NCBI GenBank assembly: GCA_963855995.1
Contig: OY979722.1
Location: forward strand, 6,790,001 to 6,854,000
Direction: 5' to 3'
Source: Muricea muricata
Taxonomy: Eukaryota; Cnidaria; Anthozoa; Malacalcyonacea; Plexauridae
Length of the DNA: 64,000 nt
Notes under the pieces: model-generated
Told to the model about the DNA's origin: nothing
What the model saw: the letters and a program-made list of their open reading frames with translations, nothing else
Databases searched by the model: none
In this document: one piece after another, positions 24,572-36,694 of the stretch
How the letters are laid out: the number at the start of each line of letters is the position of its first letter
How positions within the stretch are numbered: position 1 is the first letter of the stretch
Translations under genes and position numbers: made by a program

Positions 24572-25484
24572 TATTACATTTATTCAAATATTCTTCCAAT
24601 TTTTACTTGCTCGTGCAAAAATGATAAAAAATTCCCCGAAAATTCAACCTTTTTTGACAATCGATTTCTTTCAATCCTACTTCACTTGTTAATTTCGAGA
24701 CGAAATTCAGTACAAAAATCTTGTTCTTGGGTATTCATGCCAAGCATCTCCCTTTTGTTGTATATTGTAGTAGTAGCTATACTAAACATTTTTCTCCATT
24801 TTCGGCGACTACAAACTTGTTTTATATATACGCATTTCTGTACGAGAGCAGCGATTTTGTATTTTTGACTTTTGAAATTCCCGTTAAATCCACGCGGCCC
24901 ACGCGGGAAAATTTGCCGTGTTTCTGTAGCGTTATAGAAACACGGAAATTTTGGAAGTTTAAAGAAAATTGAGCAAATACGACTCAAATCAAGATAACCG
25001 GTCAAAATCGCATACTTTCAACTCTGAAAAAGTCCTTTAACATTTATCGGTCACGAGAAACAATTAAAGTATATTTAAATTCCCAAATAAGATTAGACTT
25101 CAACAGATTTTCATTAAATGCCCAACATGTGAAAAAATGCGATTTCGAGCAGCAATTTTTATCTGACTCGTATATTTGCTCAATTTGTCTTCAAATTTTA
25201 CAGTAACGGTGACATTCAAAAGTTAAAACCTGGTCTTTGGAACTGTAAAAGTTCAACTGTATGTTGAATAGTGAGCGCTCTTGAACTACAAATTTTAATT
25301 TCGAAGTTAGAACTAATGATTCGAAAAGCGGCACGAGATCCTAACACATGGGAACTTTAGGATGTTATTATTGATCTCCCTTGTGTACAAAACCTTGTGT
25401 TTTTCGTTCCAAACATTCAAATTAATGCAACAGATTGCGGCTTATTTTCAAAGGGTCTACTTTTTTTTATACACTCTGTATAAG

Positions 25485-25953
25485 AGACACTTTTAGGGTT
25501 GGATGAGTTATGAGTAAAAGTAAAGCACTTCTCACATGTCTATAAATCTAAAAGATACCAATTGAACAGAAGGTCTAAAAATATAGAAAATGTGAGACCA
25601 AATCGTTAGGGCGCTAATTAACTAATACAGGCCGACAGCCATTGGTGCATGCAGTTGTCGTGGCCCTGCCCTTGTATAGGAAAGTCGAATATACGCCGGT
25701 TTTCAATTCATTATAAAAAATTTGAAAATTCTTTCAGTATTCAATTCTTGACTTGCACGTCGGTCATGTTGGTGATGAAGCACAAAAGAATATTTTATTA
25801 GTCCTTTTGTGGGCACTAGCCAACGTGGGCCAGAAGCATTGTCTGGTGTGTCCCGAGAGATTGGTTGCTAGTCAAGAATTCAAGAGCAATCAAGTTTTGA
25901 ACAAACCTTAAAATGACCCATTCTGGTCCCAGTAGGAAATACATGTACATTAC
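25485..25953. other. Intron sequence of the WDR59-like gene
   Basis: No gene was recognised. CAGCCATTGGTGCATGCAGT and GGCCCTGCCCTTG (about 25631-25674) resemble the 3' domain of the SINE at 3062-3423, suggesting a SINE relic. Confidence 0.35.
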
Positions 25954-26166
25954 CTCCTCCCAGACAACACTGAAAATAGAGCTGCACGCTTGTGTGATTT
26001 CCTCTTCCAAATTGTTTGGTTTTCCAGCAGGAAGCAACATAATGTTGTCACTACTTGTAGTACTCTTCTCAGATGATTCGTCAACTCCAGTAGTAATTGG
26101 CGAGAATTCTGGAACCTCAGGTGATAGCATTGGATGTTCTTCGCGCATGTCCTGGGATGTAGTCAT
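25954..26166 (-). CDS. Exon of a WDR59-like gene, upstream of the RWD exon
   Basis: Minus strand: acceptor AATCATAG ends at 26167, the exon is 213 nt (71 codons) and a GTAATG donor begins at 25953. The frame is open throughout and phase 0 at both ends, matching the 21650-21811 exon. The product is Ser/Thr/Glu-rich ('EKSTTSSDNIM') and ends 'NLEEEITQACSSIFSVVWEE', leading directly into the RWD strand of the next exon, as expected for the linker before an RWD domain. The 4.1-kb intron between the exons holds nested transposons. WD40 exons expected further upstream were not found in the window. Confidence 0.55.
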
Positions 26167-26179
26167 CTATGATTCATAA

Positions 26180-26993
<814 letters not shown>

Positions 26994-27016
26994 AGAAACA
27001 GACAAGTTTTTGCTGC

Positions 27017-27062
27017 TGTCGCTACCCTGGGTTTCACGCACTAGGCGATCATCAGGCGACTG
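27017..27062 (-). ncRNA. Hammerhead ribozyme motif of PLE copy 1a
   Basis: The minus strand reads stem I GTCGC, core CTGATGA, stem II CGC/GCG around CTAGT, core GAAA, very short stem III ACCC/GGGT, the GTA cleavage triplet, then GCGAC closing stem I. This order is that of a type I hammerhead with minimal stem III, the form known from PLE termini. The base pair next to the core in stem II is U:U, so activity is uncertain. Confidence 0.65.
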
Positions 27063-27119
27063 ACAGATAAGTTTAATTTATTCATTGTATAGGACACTGG
27101 AAATGTATCAGGTATTATG

Positions 27120-27970
27120 TTACGTTACATGACTATTGGTTATACGTTTACATAAAGTGAAAAGTTCTGAACGTTTATTCAGGAGGTTGTTCGCTTTGTT
27201 TCCTTTCATGATCAAAAGCTTTTCTTCAAGACAGAGATTGCATTTTCGGGAACCAGCTTTGCATGAGGGTACGCGTTTGACGATCGACCATTTTATGTCA
27301 TATGCGCATTTCGCGCGTTTGAGCTTCCAAATGTACTTTGACAATTCTGTTTCGTTGCCATGGCGTTCGTTCTTAATGGACTTTGTGTGATTTCTGAATC
27401 TTTCTTTAAACGAGTTAGCCGTCACCACGTTATACACTTTGGCATTATCTTTGTCAGTGGAGACTTCAGCTTTGTACACTAAGCTCTTTGCCAGGCATGT
27501 GTTGCTCACAGGACATTCGTCGGGTTTTCTGCAGTTGCATGTCTTTGTGTCAATGTTCGTCTTAGTATTTTTGGCCTTGTCGTTATGCTTCTTTAGCACG
27601 TATTTGTTGTGCTTAGATAGGAAAGATTCCATGTTATCGCTACAACTATAGCTAACACGGACGGTATGTCTGTTGAATATAGAGTGTAGTCTGTGGTGCG
27701 GTGGAAAATGTTTGTCGAGGAGCAGTAGGAAATTTCGTGCAATGTTTGTCGTAACGTTCTTACTAAATGGTGGGTTATACCAAATAGTGTTTCGTTGCCG
27801 TGTGCGTCGTTTGTTAATAGAGTTAGTGTTAGCACTGGGTTCGTAATTAATTTCAGCGTGAAAGTTGCTGCGTTTAAGAGCGTCATTGTAGATAGGCGCA
27901 GCAGTATCAAAGGCCTGTTGATTGTGCGAGAGGGAATTGATGCGTTGTTGTATGGAGGAAGGAATCTGTC
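27120..27970 (-). pseudogene. Penelope-like element 1, copy a (5'-truncated, GIY-YIG end)
   Basis: Minus-strand translation from about 27910 gives a PLE linker with 'RQRNTIWYNPPFSKNVTTNI' (the IWFNPP block), then 'VSYSCSDNMESFLSKHNKYVL'-like sequence. The final 170 residues (27632-27120) hold a CCxC finger ('TCNCRKPDECPVSNTC') and a GIY-YIG endonuclease. In this copy the YIG segment reads 'VYNVVTANSFKERFRNHTKS', with the glycine of VYIGV lost. The RT domain is absent, so the copy is 5'-truncated at the junction with copy b near 27971. The 3' UTR and hammerhead follow toward 27000. Confidence 0.85.
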
Positions 27971-27971
27971 A

Positions 27972-28408
27972 TTGACACAAAGACATGCAACTGCAGAAAA
28001 CCCGACGAATGTCCTGTGAGCAACACATGCCTGGCAAAGAGCTTAGTGTACAAAGCTGAAGTCTCCACTGACAAAGATAATGCCAAAGTGTATATCGGGG
28101 TGACGGCTAACTCGTTTAAAGAAAGATTCAGAAATCACACAAAGTCCATTAAAAACGAACGCCATGGCAACGAAACAGAATTGTCAAAGTACATTTGGAA
28201 GCTCAAACGCGCGAAACGCTCATATGACATAAAATGGTCGATCGTCAAACGCGTACCCTCATGCAAAGCTGGTTCCCGAAAATGCAATCTCTGTCTTGAA
28301 GAAAAGCTTTTGATCATGAAAGGAAACAAAGCGAACAACCTCCTGAATAAACGTTCAGAACTTTTCACTTTATGTAAACATATAACCAATAGTCATGTAA
28401 CGTAACAC
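27972..28408 (+). pseudogene. Penelope-like element 1, copy b (inverted partner)
   Basis: This is nearly identical to copy a but in opposite orientation, starting inside the CCxC finger at about 27972. It is open to 28405 and retains 'VYIGVTANSFKERFRNHTKS', an intact-looking GIY-YIG core, followed by 'KAGSRKCNLCLEEKLLIMKG' and 'NLLNKRSEL'. No RT domain or start codon belongs to it. The two copies meet 5' end to 5' end, with 3' ends and hammerheads pointing outward into TA microsatellites. Confidence 0.85.
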
Positions 28409-28462
28409 AATACCTGATACATTTCCAGTGTCCTATACAATGAATAAATTAAACTTATCTGT

Positions 28463-28509
28463 CAGTCGCCTGATGATCGCCTAGTGCGTGAAACCCAGGG
28501 TAGCGACAG
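28463..28509 (+). ncRNA. Hammerhead ribozyme motif of PLE copy 1b
   Basis: Same structure as the 27017-27062 motif: stem I GTCGC (28465-28469) with GCGAC (28503-28507), CTGATGA at 28470-28476, GAAA at 28490-28493, stem III ACCC/GGGT and cleavage triplet GTA at 28500-28502. It lies about 55 bp after the stop of the GIY-YIG frame. Confidence 0.65.
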
Positions 28510-28612
28510 CAGCAAAAACTTGTCTGTTTCTTGTGTTTTACGCTCTACTTTCTCCGGTATTGAGCGCTCTTTTAGTTCCAGTCATATATATGCTACTTTT
28601 CGTAACATATCT

Positions 28613-29144
<532 letters not shown>

Positions 29145-29363
29145 CACAAAGAAAACTGCCTCAACTCCAAGATGCAGTAATATTTATTTAATGAATGGTA
29201 AGGATAAAAAATAAATAAAAAATAGCTTAAACTTTCGGCAGCATGCCACCGCCTTCTTCAAAAGCTAAATACTATGAATGCTGGCCTGGCTTAAATACTC
29301 TACAACAATAATTAAAACTAATTAAAACTAATTAATACAATAACTACAAAAGCCTAAAGAAAC

Positions 29364-29561
29364 CTATTGTTGTGAAAAATCATGACTAGTATTCAAACCA
29401 CGCAAATTAGTAAGTAAAGTTCCAATCCAAAAGTTTTCGCACTTTCTTAAGTCATCATTGTTGCTATCAATTAACATAAACTTTAAATTGGAATGCTCGC
29501 CCCCATGCACATCTATGAAGTGATTAACCACACCACATGTTCTACGCCAATTTTTTACATG
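29364..29561 (-). pseudogene. Penelope-like element 4, C-terminal GIY-YIG fragment
   Basis: Minus strand reads 'CGVVNHFIDVHGGEHSNLKF', then 'ENFWIGTLLTNLRGLNTSHD' and a stop at 29366-29364. The NHF...H and final FW...L.T....GLN..HD pattern is the end of a PLE GIY-YIG domain. The catalytic start of the domain is missing. Its 3' UTR runs to about 29142, with a hairpin at 29231-29262. An inverted copy of the last 60 bp occurs at about 29592-29660. Confidence 0.65.
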
Positions 29562-29698
29562 CGACTACTTTTTATATGCGACTTTTTTATATACCCTTAC
29601 CATTCATTAAATAAATATTACTGTATCTTGGAGTTGTGGCAGTTTTCTTTGTGATTATATTAATGTTTAGTCTGTCGAGCAGAGGGAGTATATTTGTT

Positions 29699-30172
<474 letters not shown>

Positions 30173-30210
30173 TAGATAAATAGATAAAACAACTTTGAGT
30201 TACTTCATAG

Positions 30211-30275
30211 ATTTTATTTACTACAAATTTGTTTCGTATAGTAGGCAAAAGCCTACTACACTCGTCAGGTAAAAT
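30211..30275 (-). ncRNA. Hammerhead ribozyme motif, left palindrome arm
   Basis: Mirror of the motif at 30651-30712, with the same core (CTGACGA, GAAA, GTA) and the same 11-bp stem II. Confidence 0.7.
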
Positions 30276-30650
30276 CGCAACTGGAGCCTATGTGCGGAAT
30301 ATGAGATGTATAAGCGTGAAATGCGTGGTGTAATATGTGTAATGTAATATGTGTAATGTCTATATAAGGTATGCGTGCTTCGTGCGCCCATAAATTGAGA
30401 TACTGCTACTTGCTGCAAAGCAAATGCTTTTTCCTGTGTCTGCAGCCCGATACAAGCTTTGCAGCAAATAGCAGTATCTATTTGCTGTGTATATTTGCTT
30501 TGCAGCAAATAGCAGTATCTCAATTTATGGGCGCACGAAGCACGCATACCTTATATAGACATTAAGACATTACACATATTACATTACACATATTACACCA
30601 CGCATTTCACGCTTATACATCTCATATTCCACACATAGGCTCCAGTTGCG

Positions 30651-30712
30651 ATTTTACCTGACGAGTGTAGTAGGCTTTTGCCTACTATACGAAACAAATT
30701 TGTAGTAAATAA
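30651..30712 (+). ncRNA. Hammerhead ribozyme motif, right palindrome arm
   Basis: Stem I TTTAC (30653-30657) pairs with GTAAA (30705-30709). CTGACGA at 30658-30664 is the catalytic core. Stem II GTGTAGTAGGC pairs with GCCTACTATAC over 11 bp with one G:U and a TTTT loop. GAAA is at 30691-30694, stem III is ACA/TGT, and the cleavage triplet is GTA at 30702-30704. Every hammerhead core element is present, including the G:C pair beside the core. Confidence 0.8.
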
Positions 30713-30830
30713 AATCTATGAAGTAACTCAAAGTTGTTTTATCTATTTATCTATTTCGCTCTACTTCGGTATTGAGCACTCTATTTGTATGACTTGGAAA
30801 CAATGGATATATTTTTTATATTCATTAATC

Positions 30831-31107
<277 letters not shown>

Positions 31108-31139
31108 CTGATTGTAATTACCAAGAAGGTTATATTTTC

Positions 31140-31260
31140 AGGATGAAAGTATAGAGCGCTCGATACCATTACTGGTAGAGCGAATAATTAAACACAATAG
31201 ACAAAATTTTGCTGTCGCTACTCTGAGTTTCACGCGGTTAGGCGATCATCAGGCGATGAT
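31140..31260 (-). ncRNA. Solo PLE-1-type 3' end with hammerhead motif
   Basis: The hammerhead itself is 31213-31258 on the minus strand: stem I TCGC/GCGA, CTGATGA, stem II CGC/GCG, GAAA, stem III ACTC/GAGT, cleavage GTA. Compared with the PLE 1 copies, stem III has changed CCC/GGG to CTC/GAG, a compensatory pair change. Downstream it shares AGCAAAA..TTGTCT and a GAGCGCTC block with PLE 1 (28537-28570). No coding part accompanies it. Confidence 0.65.
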
Positions 31261-31400
31261 TTATATATATATATATATAAATCACAAGTAGAATTATTTT
31301 CAATTTTTTTATTATTTTCAACGTTATGGGGCAAGCCCCTTTCTCAAGATTACAATCAATGGCAATCTAAGGTCCTTTTATAGCTAATATTATGAATTAA

Positions 31401-31910
31401 TTAGTCAAAGTCTCGTACATTTAATCCCTTAGGAACAAACGTATCCAATTTATAAGCCCAAAATGCTTCCCTCTGAGTTGGATTTTCCCTGTTTGTTTTA
31501 TCAATAATAATTACACGAATATCACTTAAACCATTATGCCCAGGACCAAAAAAATGTGCATACAAATGCTCTCCAGCCATTTTTCTGCCCCCTTGCTCAT
31601 ACTTCCTTAGCGAACTTTTATGATTATTAAAACGCTTTCTAAATGATGTCATGGTACTCCCTACATAGATCTTAAAACAACTAATACATTTAAGTACATA
31701 AATCACTCCTTCTGAATCACAATCAAAAGAGTAATTTATCCAGTAATCATGTTTACCATGCACCAACTTTTCTGTCTCTTCGACACAATTACAAATCTGA
31801 CATCTGGCCTTACCACATTTTTTCATTCCCTTCCCCTTATCACTAAATCTTTTTATTTTAGACCTCACTAAATTATCCGCCAAATTTCGAGGTCTCCTAA
31901 ACGAAATCAA
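31401..31910 (-). pseudogene. Penelope-like element 2, copy a (GIY-YIG end, open)
   Basis: This 169-residue open frame starts at the 'FRRPRNLADNLVRSK' block typical of PLE linkers. It has a Cys-rich finger ('MKKCGKARCQICNC') and a GIY-YIG domain ('VIYVLKCISCFKIYVGSTMT', then 'SFRKRFNNHKSSLRKYEQGG'). The end is 'YKLDTFVPKGLNVRDFD'. The RT domain is not present in this orientation; a short upstream piece lies inverted at 31915. The 3' UTR runs to about 31280 with a hairpin at 31321-31350. Confidence 0.8.
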
Positions 31911-31914
31911 AGGA

Positions 31915-32160
31915 TTTGTAGTTCGGATAATATATTTGATGAACGGGTTAAAGAGCTTAAAGGAAATTTGTTTAAAAGAGGTTTTAAAAGAGATAAAATA
32001 TCAGCTCAATGTGAAAAAGCTAAGGCTAAAGATAGGGAGGCTTTATTAGTTCAAAATAAGGAAAATAAAATTAATTCGGATGTAGTACCACTGGTATTGG
32101 ATTTTCATCCAGCCTTTTCAAACGTACGTGGAATTTTTTTTCTAAAACTTTCCCTTTGGT
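31915..32160 (+). pseudogene. Inverted 5' fragment of PLE 2
   Basis: Plus-strand reading gives 'FDERVKELKGNLFKRGFKRD' and ends 'PLVLDFHPAFSNVRGIFF', the RT thumb region that precedes the FRRPRNL block in PLEs. It abuts copy 2a in opposite orientation, with the 5' end of the fragment at the junction. That arrangement is what twin-primed reverse transcription produces. Confidence 0.6.
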
Positions 32161-32218
32161 GATTCATTGTTTTTGTTATAATGATAAAATATTACTCAGG
32201 ATTCTAACTCAAAGGTTT

Positions 32219-33966
32219 TTATTCAACTTTTTATTTTTGCGACGTTTCGGATAGTTTTACTATCCGTTCTCAAGCTTTTTACTTATTTAAGTTTACAAAA
32301 ATCACGACTACAACTACGAAATTGTCACCAACCGTCATATGCTCACGCATTTCAAAATTATCTATATGCGCGTGCTCATGCAAGCGTCCTTTGATTCACT
32401 ATCTAAATACCTGTCTAGCGTAGGTCGCCATGTCGTTAACGGCTCATATTATTTAATACTACATTCCCATTGCTTCTCTCTCGTAGTGACTCAATTCCTT
32501 CCCTTGCTTTTCTTTGCCGTAACCCATACTCGCATGCTACAACCCTTGCTTCACCCCAATCGATCCCACTCCCACAATCGACACTATGCCTTGCCAACCC
32601 GCCATCTTTTTCCCCATCCGTTCTCTCGCCGCATCCAACCTCCCATTCCGTATATCTTCGCCCGTCAACCTAACCTTGCTTTCGTGTTCCTTTCTCCGAG
32701 TTCCAAATAACCGCCAAGTCTCCCCAACATACACCGCCTTGTTGCATTTGCACGATATCCTGTATACCACCGCCTTTCGCTTGTCCCCAAGTGGCTGTTG
32801 ACTCTTCGTCTTTATGTCCCTCACCTTCCTCCCAGGCCTGAAAGCTGTCCGGAAATTCCGTTTCATTGCCACCCTCTTGAACTGCTCCGATAATCCCTGT
32901 ACGTATGGTATGCTGACAACTCCGGTATGCTATAATTCTCATTCTCCTCCACCAGTTCTTTTCTTCCGTTCCTTTCTGTCTCCATGTATTTCCTCACCTT
33001 CCCTCTTTCATAACCATTTGCCACAAAGACATCCTCTATGTTTTTTAACTCATTACCCAAATGTTGATCATCACACAGTGCCCGTGCTCAGTCCGCAAAT
33101 TCTTTTATGATCCCTTTCTTCATATAAGGAGGGTGGTTTGACTTTTCTTTAACGTTAATGTTCGTATGTGTTTTCTTATAATGTACCATACACTCAACTT
33201 GTTTCGTTTTTCTATCAACCCTCTGTTTCAAATCCAAAACCGGTAACATATCATCTTTCTGTTCCTCTTTGGTAAACTGTATTACTCCCTTCTCCATCCC
33301 GTTTAAATGCTCAAGTATCTTTTCGGAATCTTCCTTCTTACACTTCAATTCATTATCATCCACATACCAATACCATTGATCCAATGGACACGGCGAGGTA
33401 TCCATTGCCCGAATCTGAAAATCCTCCATGTAAATCTTTGCAATCTCACCAGTTGTTCCGAGACCAATCGGGCCACTGTCCAACACATAATGCTTTCCAT
33501 TGTACTCACAATACGTTAAGCCAAACATCTATCTCAGCAACTTCATGATCGAATCCACACCAAGTTCCGTGACCTTGCCCAGTGTCTCACATTTCCTCAA
33601 TAACCTCTCTACCAGCTCAAGTGCCTTACTAATTGGTATCGATGGGTATAGATTTTTCACATCATAACTAACCAGGATCTCATTTCTTTCTACTCTCCAG
33701 CTTTTAACTTTTTCTTTCAATTCCCTAGAGTTCTTTACAAACAGACCACTCCGTCCTTGGATTGTTCTTAAAATGGGTATCAAAAATCTTGAAATCCTTT
33801 CATACGGTGAACCCACAGTCGACACTACTCCTCGTAACGGTACTCCATCCTTGTGAATCTTTGGTAAACCCGACAGTCTTGGTGCATGGCAATCCTTTGG
33901 TTTCAAATATTTACCTGACTCTTCCGACAGCTCATTCTTCTTTACAATTTTTTCAATAATTTTTGT
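32219..33966 (-). pseudogene. Penelope-like element 3, reverse transcriptase plus GIY-YIG
   Basis: This is the most complete PLE in the window. On the minus strand, RT fingers read 'RLSGLPKIHKDGVPLRGVVS' and 'VSYDVKNLYPSIPI' (first catalytic Asp); the palm reads 'WYWYVDDNELKCK'. An in-frame TAG (33531-33529) and TGA (33090-33088) interrupt it, and a frameshift near 32900 leads to the GIY-YIG domain ('VVYRISCKCNKAVYVGETW', 'GTRRKEHESKV'). A last frameshift near 32590 precedes the C-terminus. It is 5'-truncated near 33966. The 3' UTR has a hairpin at 32241-32275. Confidence 0.85.
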
Positions 33967-33967
33967 C

Positions 33968-34214
33968 CTAATTCTGAAGGTGCGAAGATCCTAAATTGAT
34001 ATTTAACGACACGAAAGTTAACTGCATGACTCAAGATAAAAAAGTAAAATGTTTGCATTCATTTAATTATTTTAAATATATTGAAGTATAAGTTGGTAAT
34101 ATTAATGTTACTGTTAAAACATATTTTAGAACTGTACCAATCGTCTTTGTTTTAGCAAGGGGCTATTGCGTGCAATACCTATATAATAGGTTTTTAAACA
34201 ATGTTTTGGCATCA
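33968..34214. repeat. 247-bp direct repeat, copy 1
   Basis: Begins CTAATTCTGAAGGTGCGAAG and ends GTTTTTAAACAATGTTTTGG plus CATCA. The second copy at 35255-35502 differs at only a handful of positions. No coding sequence is recognised in it. Confidence 0.9.
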
Positions 34215-34263
34215 CAATATATCACTGATGTTGAGAAGTAAGTCCAAAGTATTTGCATTCACT

Positions 34264-34960
34264 ATTAATGGGTTTGTTGAATCCTTGTGGCCTATGTTAA
34301 AGCTTCAGATGATATTAAGAAAATATTTAAGAACAAAAAGCCTTTGATTTCGTTTAGGAGACCTCGAAAATAGGCGGATAATTTAGTGAGGTCTAAAATA
34401 AAAAGATTTAGTGATAAGGGGAAGGGAATGAAAAAATGTGGTAAGGCCAGATGTCAGATTTGTAATTGTGTCGAAGAGACAGAAAAGTTGGTGCATGGTA
34501 AACATGATTACTGGATAAATTACTTTTTTGATTGTGATTCAGAATGAGTGATTTATGTACTTAAATGTATTAGTTGTTTTAAGATCTATGTAGGGAGTAC
34601 CATAACATCATTTAGAAAGCGTTTTAATAATCATAAAAGTTCGCTAAGGAAGTATGAGCAAGGGGGCAGAAAAATGGCTGGAGAGCATTTGTATGCACAT
34701 TTTTTTGGCCCTGGGCATAATGGTTTAAGTGATATTCGTGTAATTATTATTCATAAAACAAACAAAGAAAATCCAACTCAGAGGGAGGCATTTTGGGCTT
34801 ATAAATTGGATACGTTTGTTCCTAAGGGATTAAATGTACGAGACTTTGACTAATTAATTCATAATATTAGCTATAAAAGAACCTTAGATTGCCATTGATT
34901 GTAATCTTGAGAAAGAGGCTTGCCCCGAAACGTTGAAAATAATAAAAAACTTGTGATTTA
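34264..34960 (+). pseudogene. Penelope-like element 2, copy b
   Basis: Same family as 31401-31910 but on the plus strand. The FRR block (about 34355) is followed by a stop ('RPRK' then TAG) and another stop (TGA at 34545-34547). The frame is then open at 34548-34853 with 'MIYVLKCISCFKIYVGSTIT' and the GLNVRDFD end. The 3' UTR hairpin is at 34905-34936 and the copy ends TTGTGATTTATATATATA. It lies between the two 247-bp direct repeats. Confidence 0.8.
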
Positions 34961-35002
34961 TATATATATGATGTTGTGGAATTGGGGTGGAGGGTTGGTG
35001 AT

Positions 35003-35150
<148 letters not shown>

Positions 35151-35254
35151 GGGTATTTGTGTGTTTGTCATGTATAGCCAGTATCAATTTTACAACTTAA
35201 TTTTGTTTTGCGCAGCGTGGAGCGTTGCCAGGTGTAAACCCAGAGCGAGGATCA

Positions 35255-35502
35255 CTAATTCTGAAGGTGCGAAGATCCTAAATTGATATTTAACGACACG
35301 AAAGTTAACTGCATGACTCAAGATAAAAAAAGTAAAATGTTTGCATTAATTTAATTATTTTAAATATATTGAAGTATAAGTTGGTAATATTAACGTTACT
35401 GTTGAAACATATTTTAGAACTGTACCAATCGTCTTTGTTTTAGCAAGGGGCTATTGCGTGCAATACCTATATAATAGGTTTTTAAACAATGTTTTGGCAT
35501 CA
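35255..35502. repeat. 247-bp direct repeat, copy 2
   Basis: Nearly identical to 33968-34214. Its first base follows CGAGGATCA, and its last bases run into AATATAAAGCC, so flanks differ from copy 1 on both sides. Confidence 0.9.
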
Positions 35503-36525
35503 ATATAAAGCCAGGTTACAAAAAAAATGCACAATATGATGGTCTACTAGTTTATGGATATACCAGCACTCGATCCGAACGTTGTATCCCAATAAAATTG
35601 TTGTATCCAATAAATTATTGGGATTATCACGGTTGGGGTTAGCGTTGGGGTTTGGGTCAGGGTTCATTTTATATGCATGAAATAACAATTCCAATAAGTT
35701 GTTGGAATTGTTAAACGTTGTCACCAGTAATCTTATTGGTTACAACGTGCGGATCGGCTGATACTAGTGATAATTAAGACAGCGATTTTTGTTTAAAGAA
35801 ATAAAATTTTTCATAGCATGCTTATAATTCTCAATAATAATTTTGAAATTTTGAACAGTAAAGCAACCAAAACCTACCAACTCCAGATTATTCATTCGGA
35901 CTACATTATGGAATGCTGTTGGTGTATTTTTCCTTATCCTTATTGCATACATACTTGCCAACAACGTGGATCCAGGTTCCATAATCTTAGTACTTGATCT
36001 TTAGACCAGGTTAACAGTTGAAAACCCTCTTCGCCTTTGTCAAAACAAATATAAAAGCAAAATTCAAATAAAGAAAATACATACATATTGATAATTGATA
36101 ATAGCATGACTTGTCTTAAAATTTGAAATTAACTCAATATTGTAAACCCTCGTCATTGCCCAGCGCATTATTGTTAATACCCTTTCAAGTATGAAGGATT
36201 TGTTTCTGTTTACGGATATATTCCCGTTTTACACATGTTTGAGCCAATATCTATGCGAGAAAAGTCTGTAAAACTGTTGCCTGTTAATAAAAGTATTCAA
36301 TAAATTTGCCAGAGACGTGCTGGGCGGAAAACGATTTATCATATAGCTCAAAACATTATGTTGGGCATTGATCTTCATTATAAGAATAAATTACAAGAAT
36401 AAATGATAGTGTCAACAATAACAAACAATAAAAAGCTGGTCAGTCAAAAGCATTAATATGTATTATGACTGAGTAGTGCATCGTATGATACAAAACCATT
36501 GGCTAGTACAAGTGGTCAACAGAAG
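35503..36525. other. Unassigned stretch with a small inverted-repeat element
   Basis: GATCCGAACGTTGTATCCCAA at about 35572 mirrors a stretch ending GTTACAACGTGCGGATC at about 35755, with inner CAATAAATTATTGGGAT also mirrored. This is probably a 185-bp MITE. The rest (to 36525) shows no gene or repeat that can be supported. Confidence 0.35.
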
Positions 36526-36694
36526 TATAGTAGGAGGTTTTCAACCCCCTTTTTTGAGGGGGCGTGAGGGTGCAGGAGGGGGCGCACACATATTGAGGGG
36601 GCGCATTTGTTTACATTGTCTGCATTCTTTCAACAATTATGGGTTTCGTATTTCATATGTCGTGTTTGTGTTATGTAATATAGTCTAGCGATTA

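Larger units (their letters stand above)
22030..25484. repeat. Dispersed repeat family R1, copy interrupted by a larger element
   Basis: The outer parts (22030-22182 and 24572-25484) match the 14835-15360 copy, and both carry a CCGTGTTTCT/AGAAACACGG palindrome (about 22070-22110 and 24918-24950). Near the ends GTGTATAAAAAAACTGAACC (22008) is mirrored by a similar stretch ending TTTTTTTTATACACTCTG (25452-25478), as in an old mariner-type element. The middle is the 22183-24571 insertion. Confidence 0.45.
30178..30750. repeat. 570-bp palindrome carrying a hammerhead in each arm
   Basis: The left arm begins AAAACAACTTTGAGTTACTT (about 30186) and the right arm ends with its mirror AAGTAACTCAAAGTTGTTTT (about 30720-30739). 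Arms of about 240 bp match closely, including GCCTACTACACTCGTCAGGT and GTATGCGTGCTTCGTGCGCC. The centre (30420-30510) has smaller repeats of CAGCAAATAGCAGTATCT. No protein is encoded. Confidence 0.9.

Noticed and set aside
24682-25005. 107-residue minus-strand frame
   Set aside because: Overlaps dispersed repeat R1, whose other copy has no matching frame.
31968-32162. Independent 64-residue gene
   Set aside because: Explained as an inverted PLE reverse-transcriptase fragment.
35640-35670. GGTTAGCGTTGGGGTTTGGG, telomere-like
   Set aside because: Single irregular run inside a small inverted-repeat element, no TTAGGG tandem.
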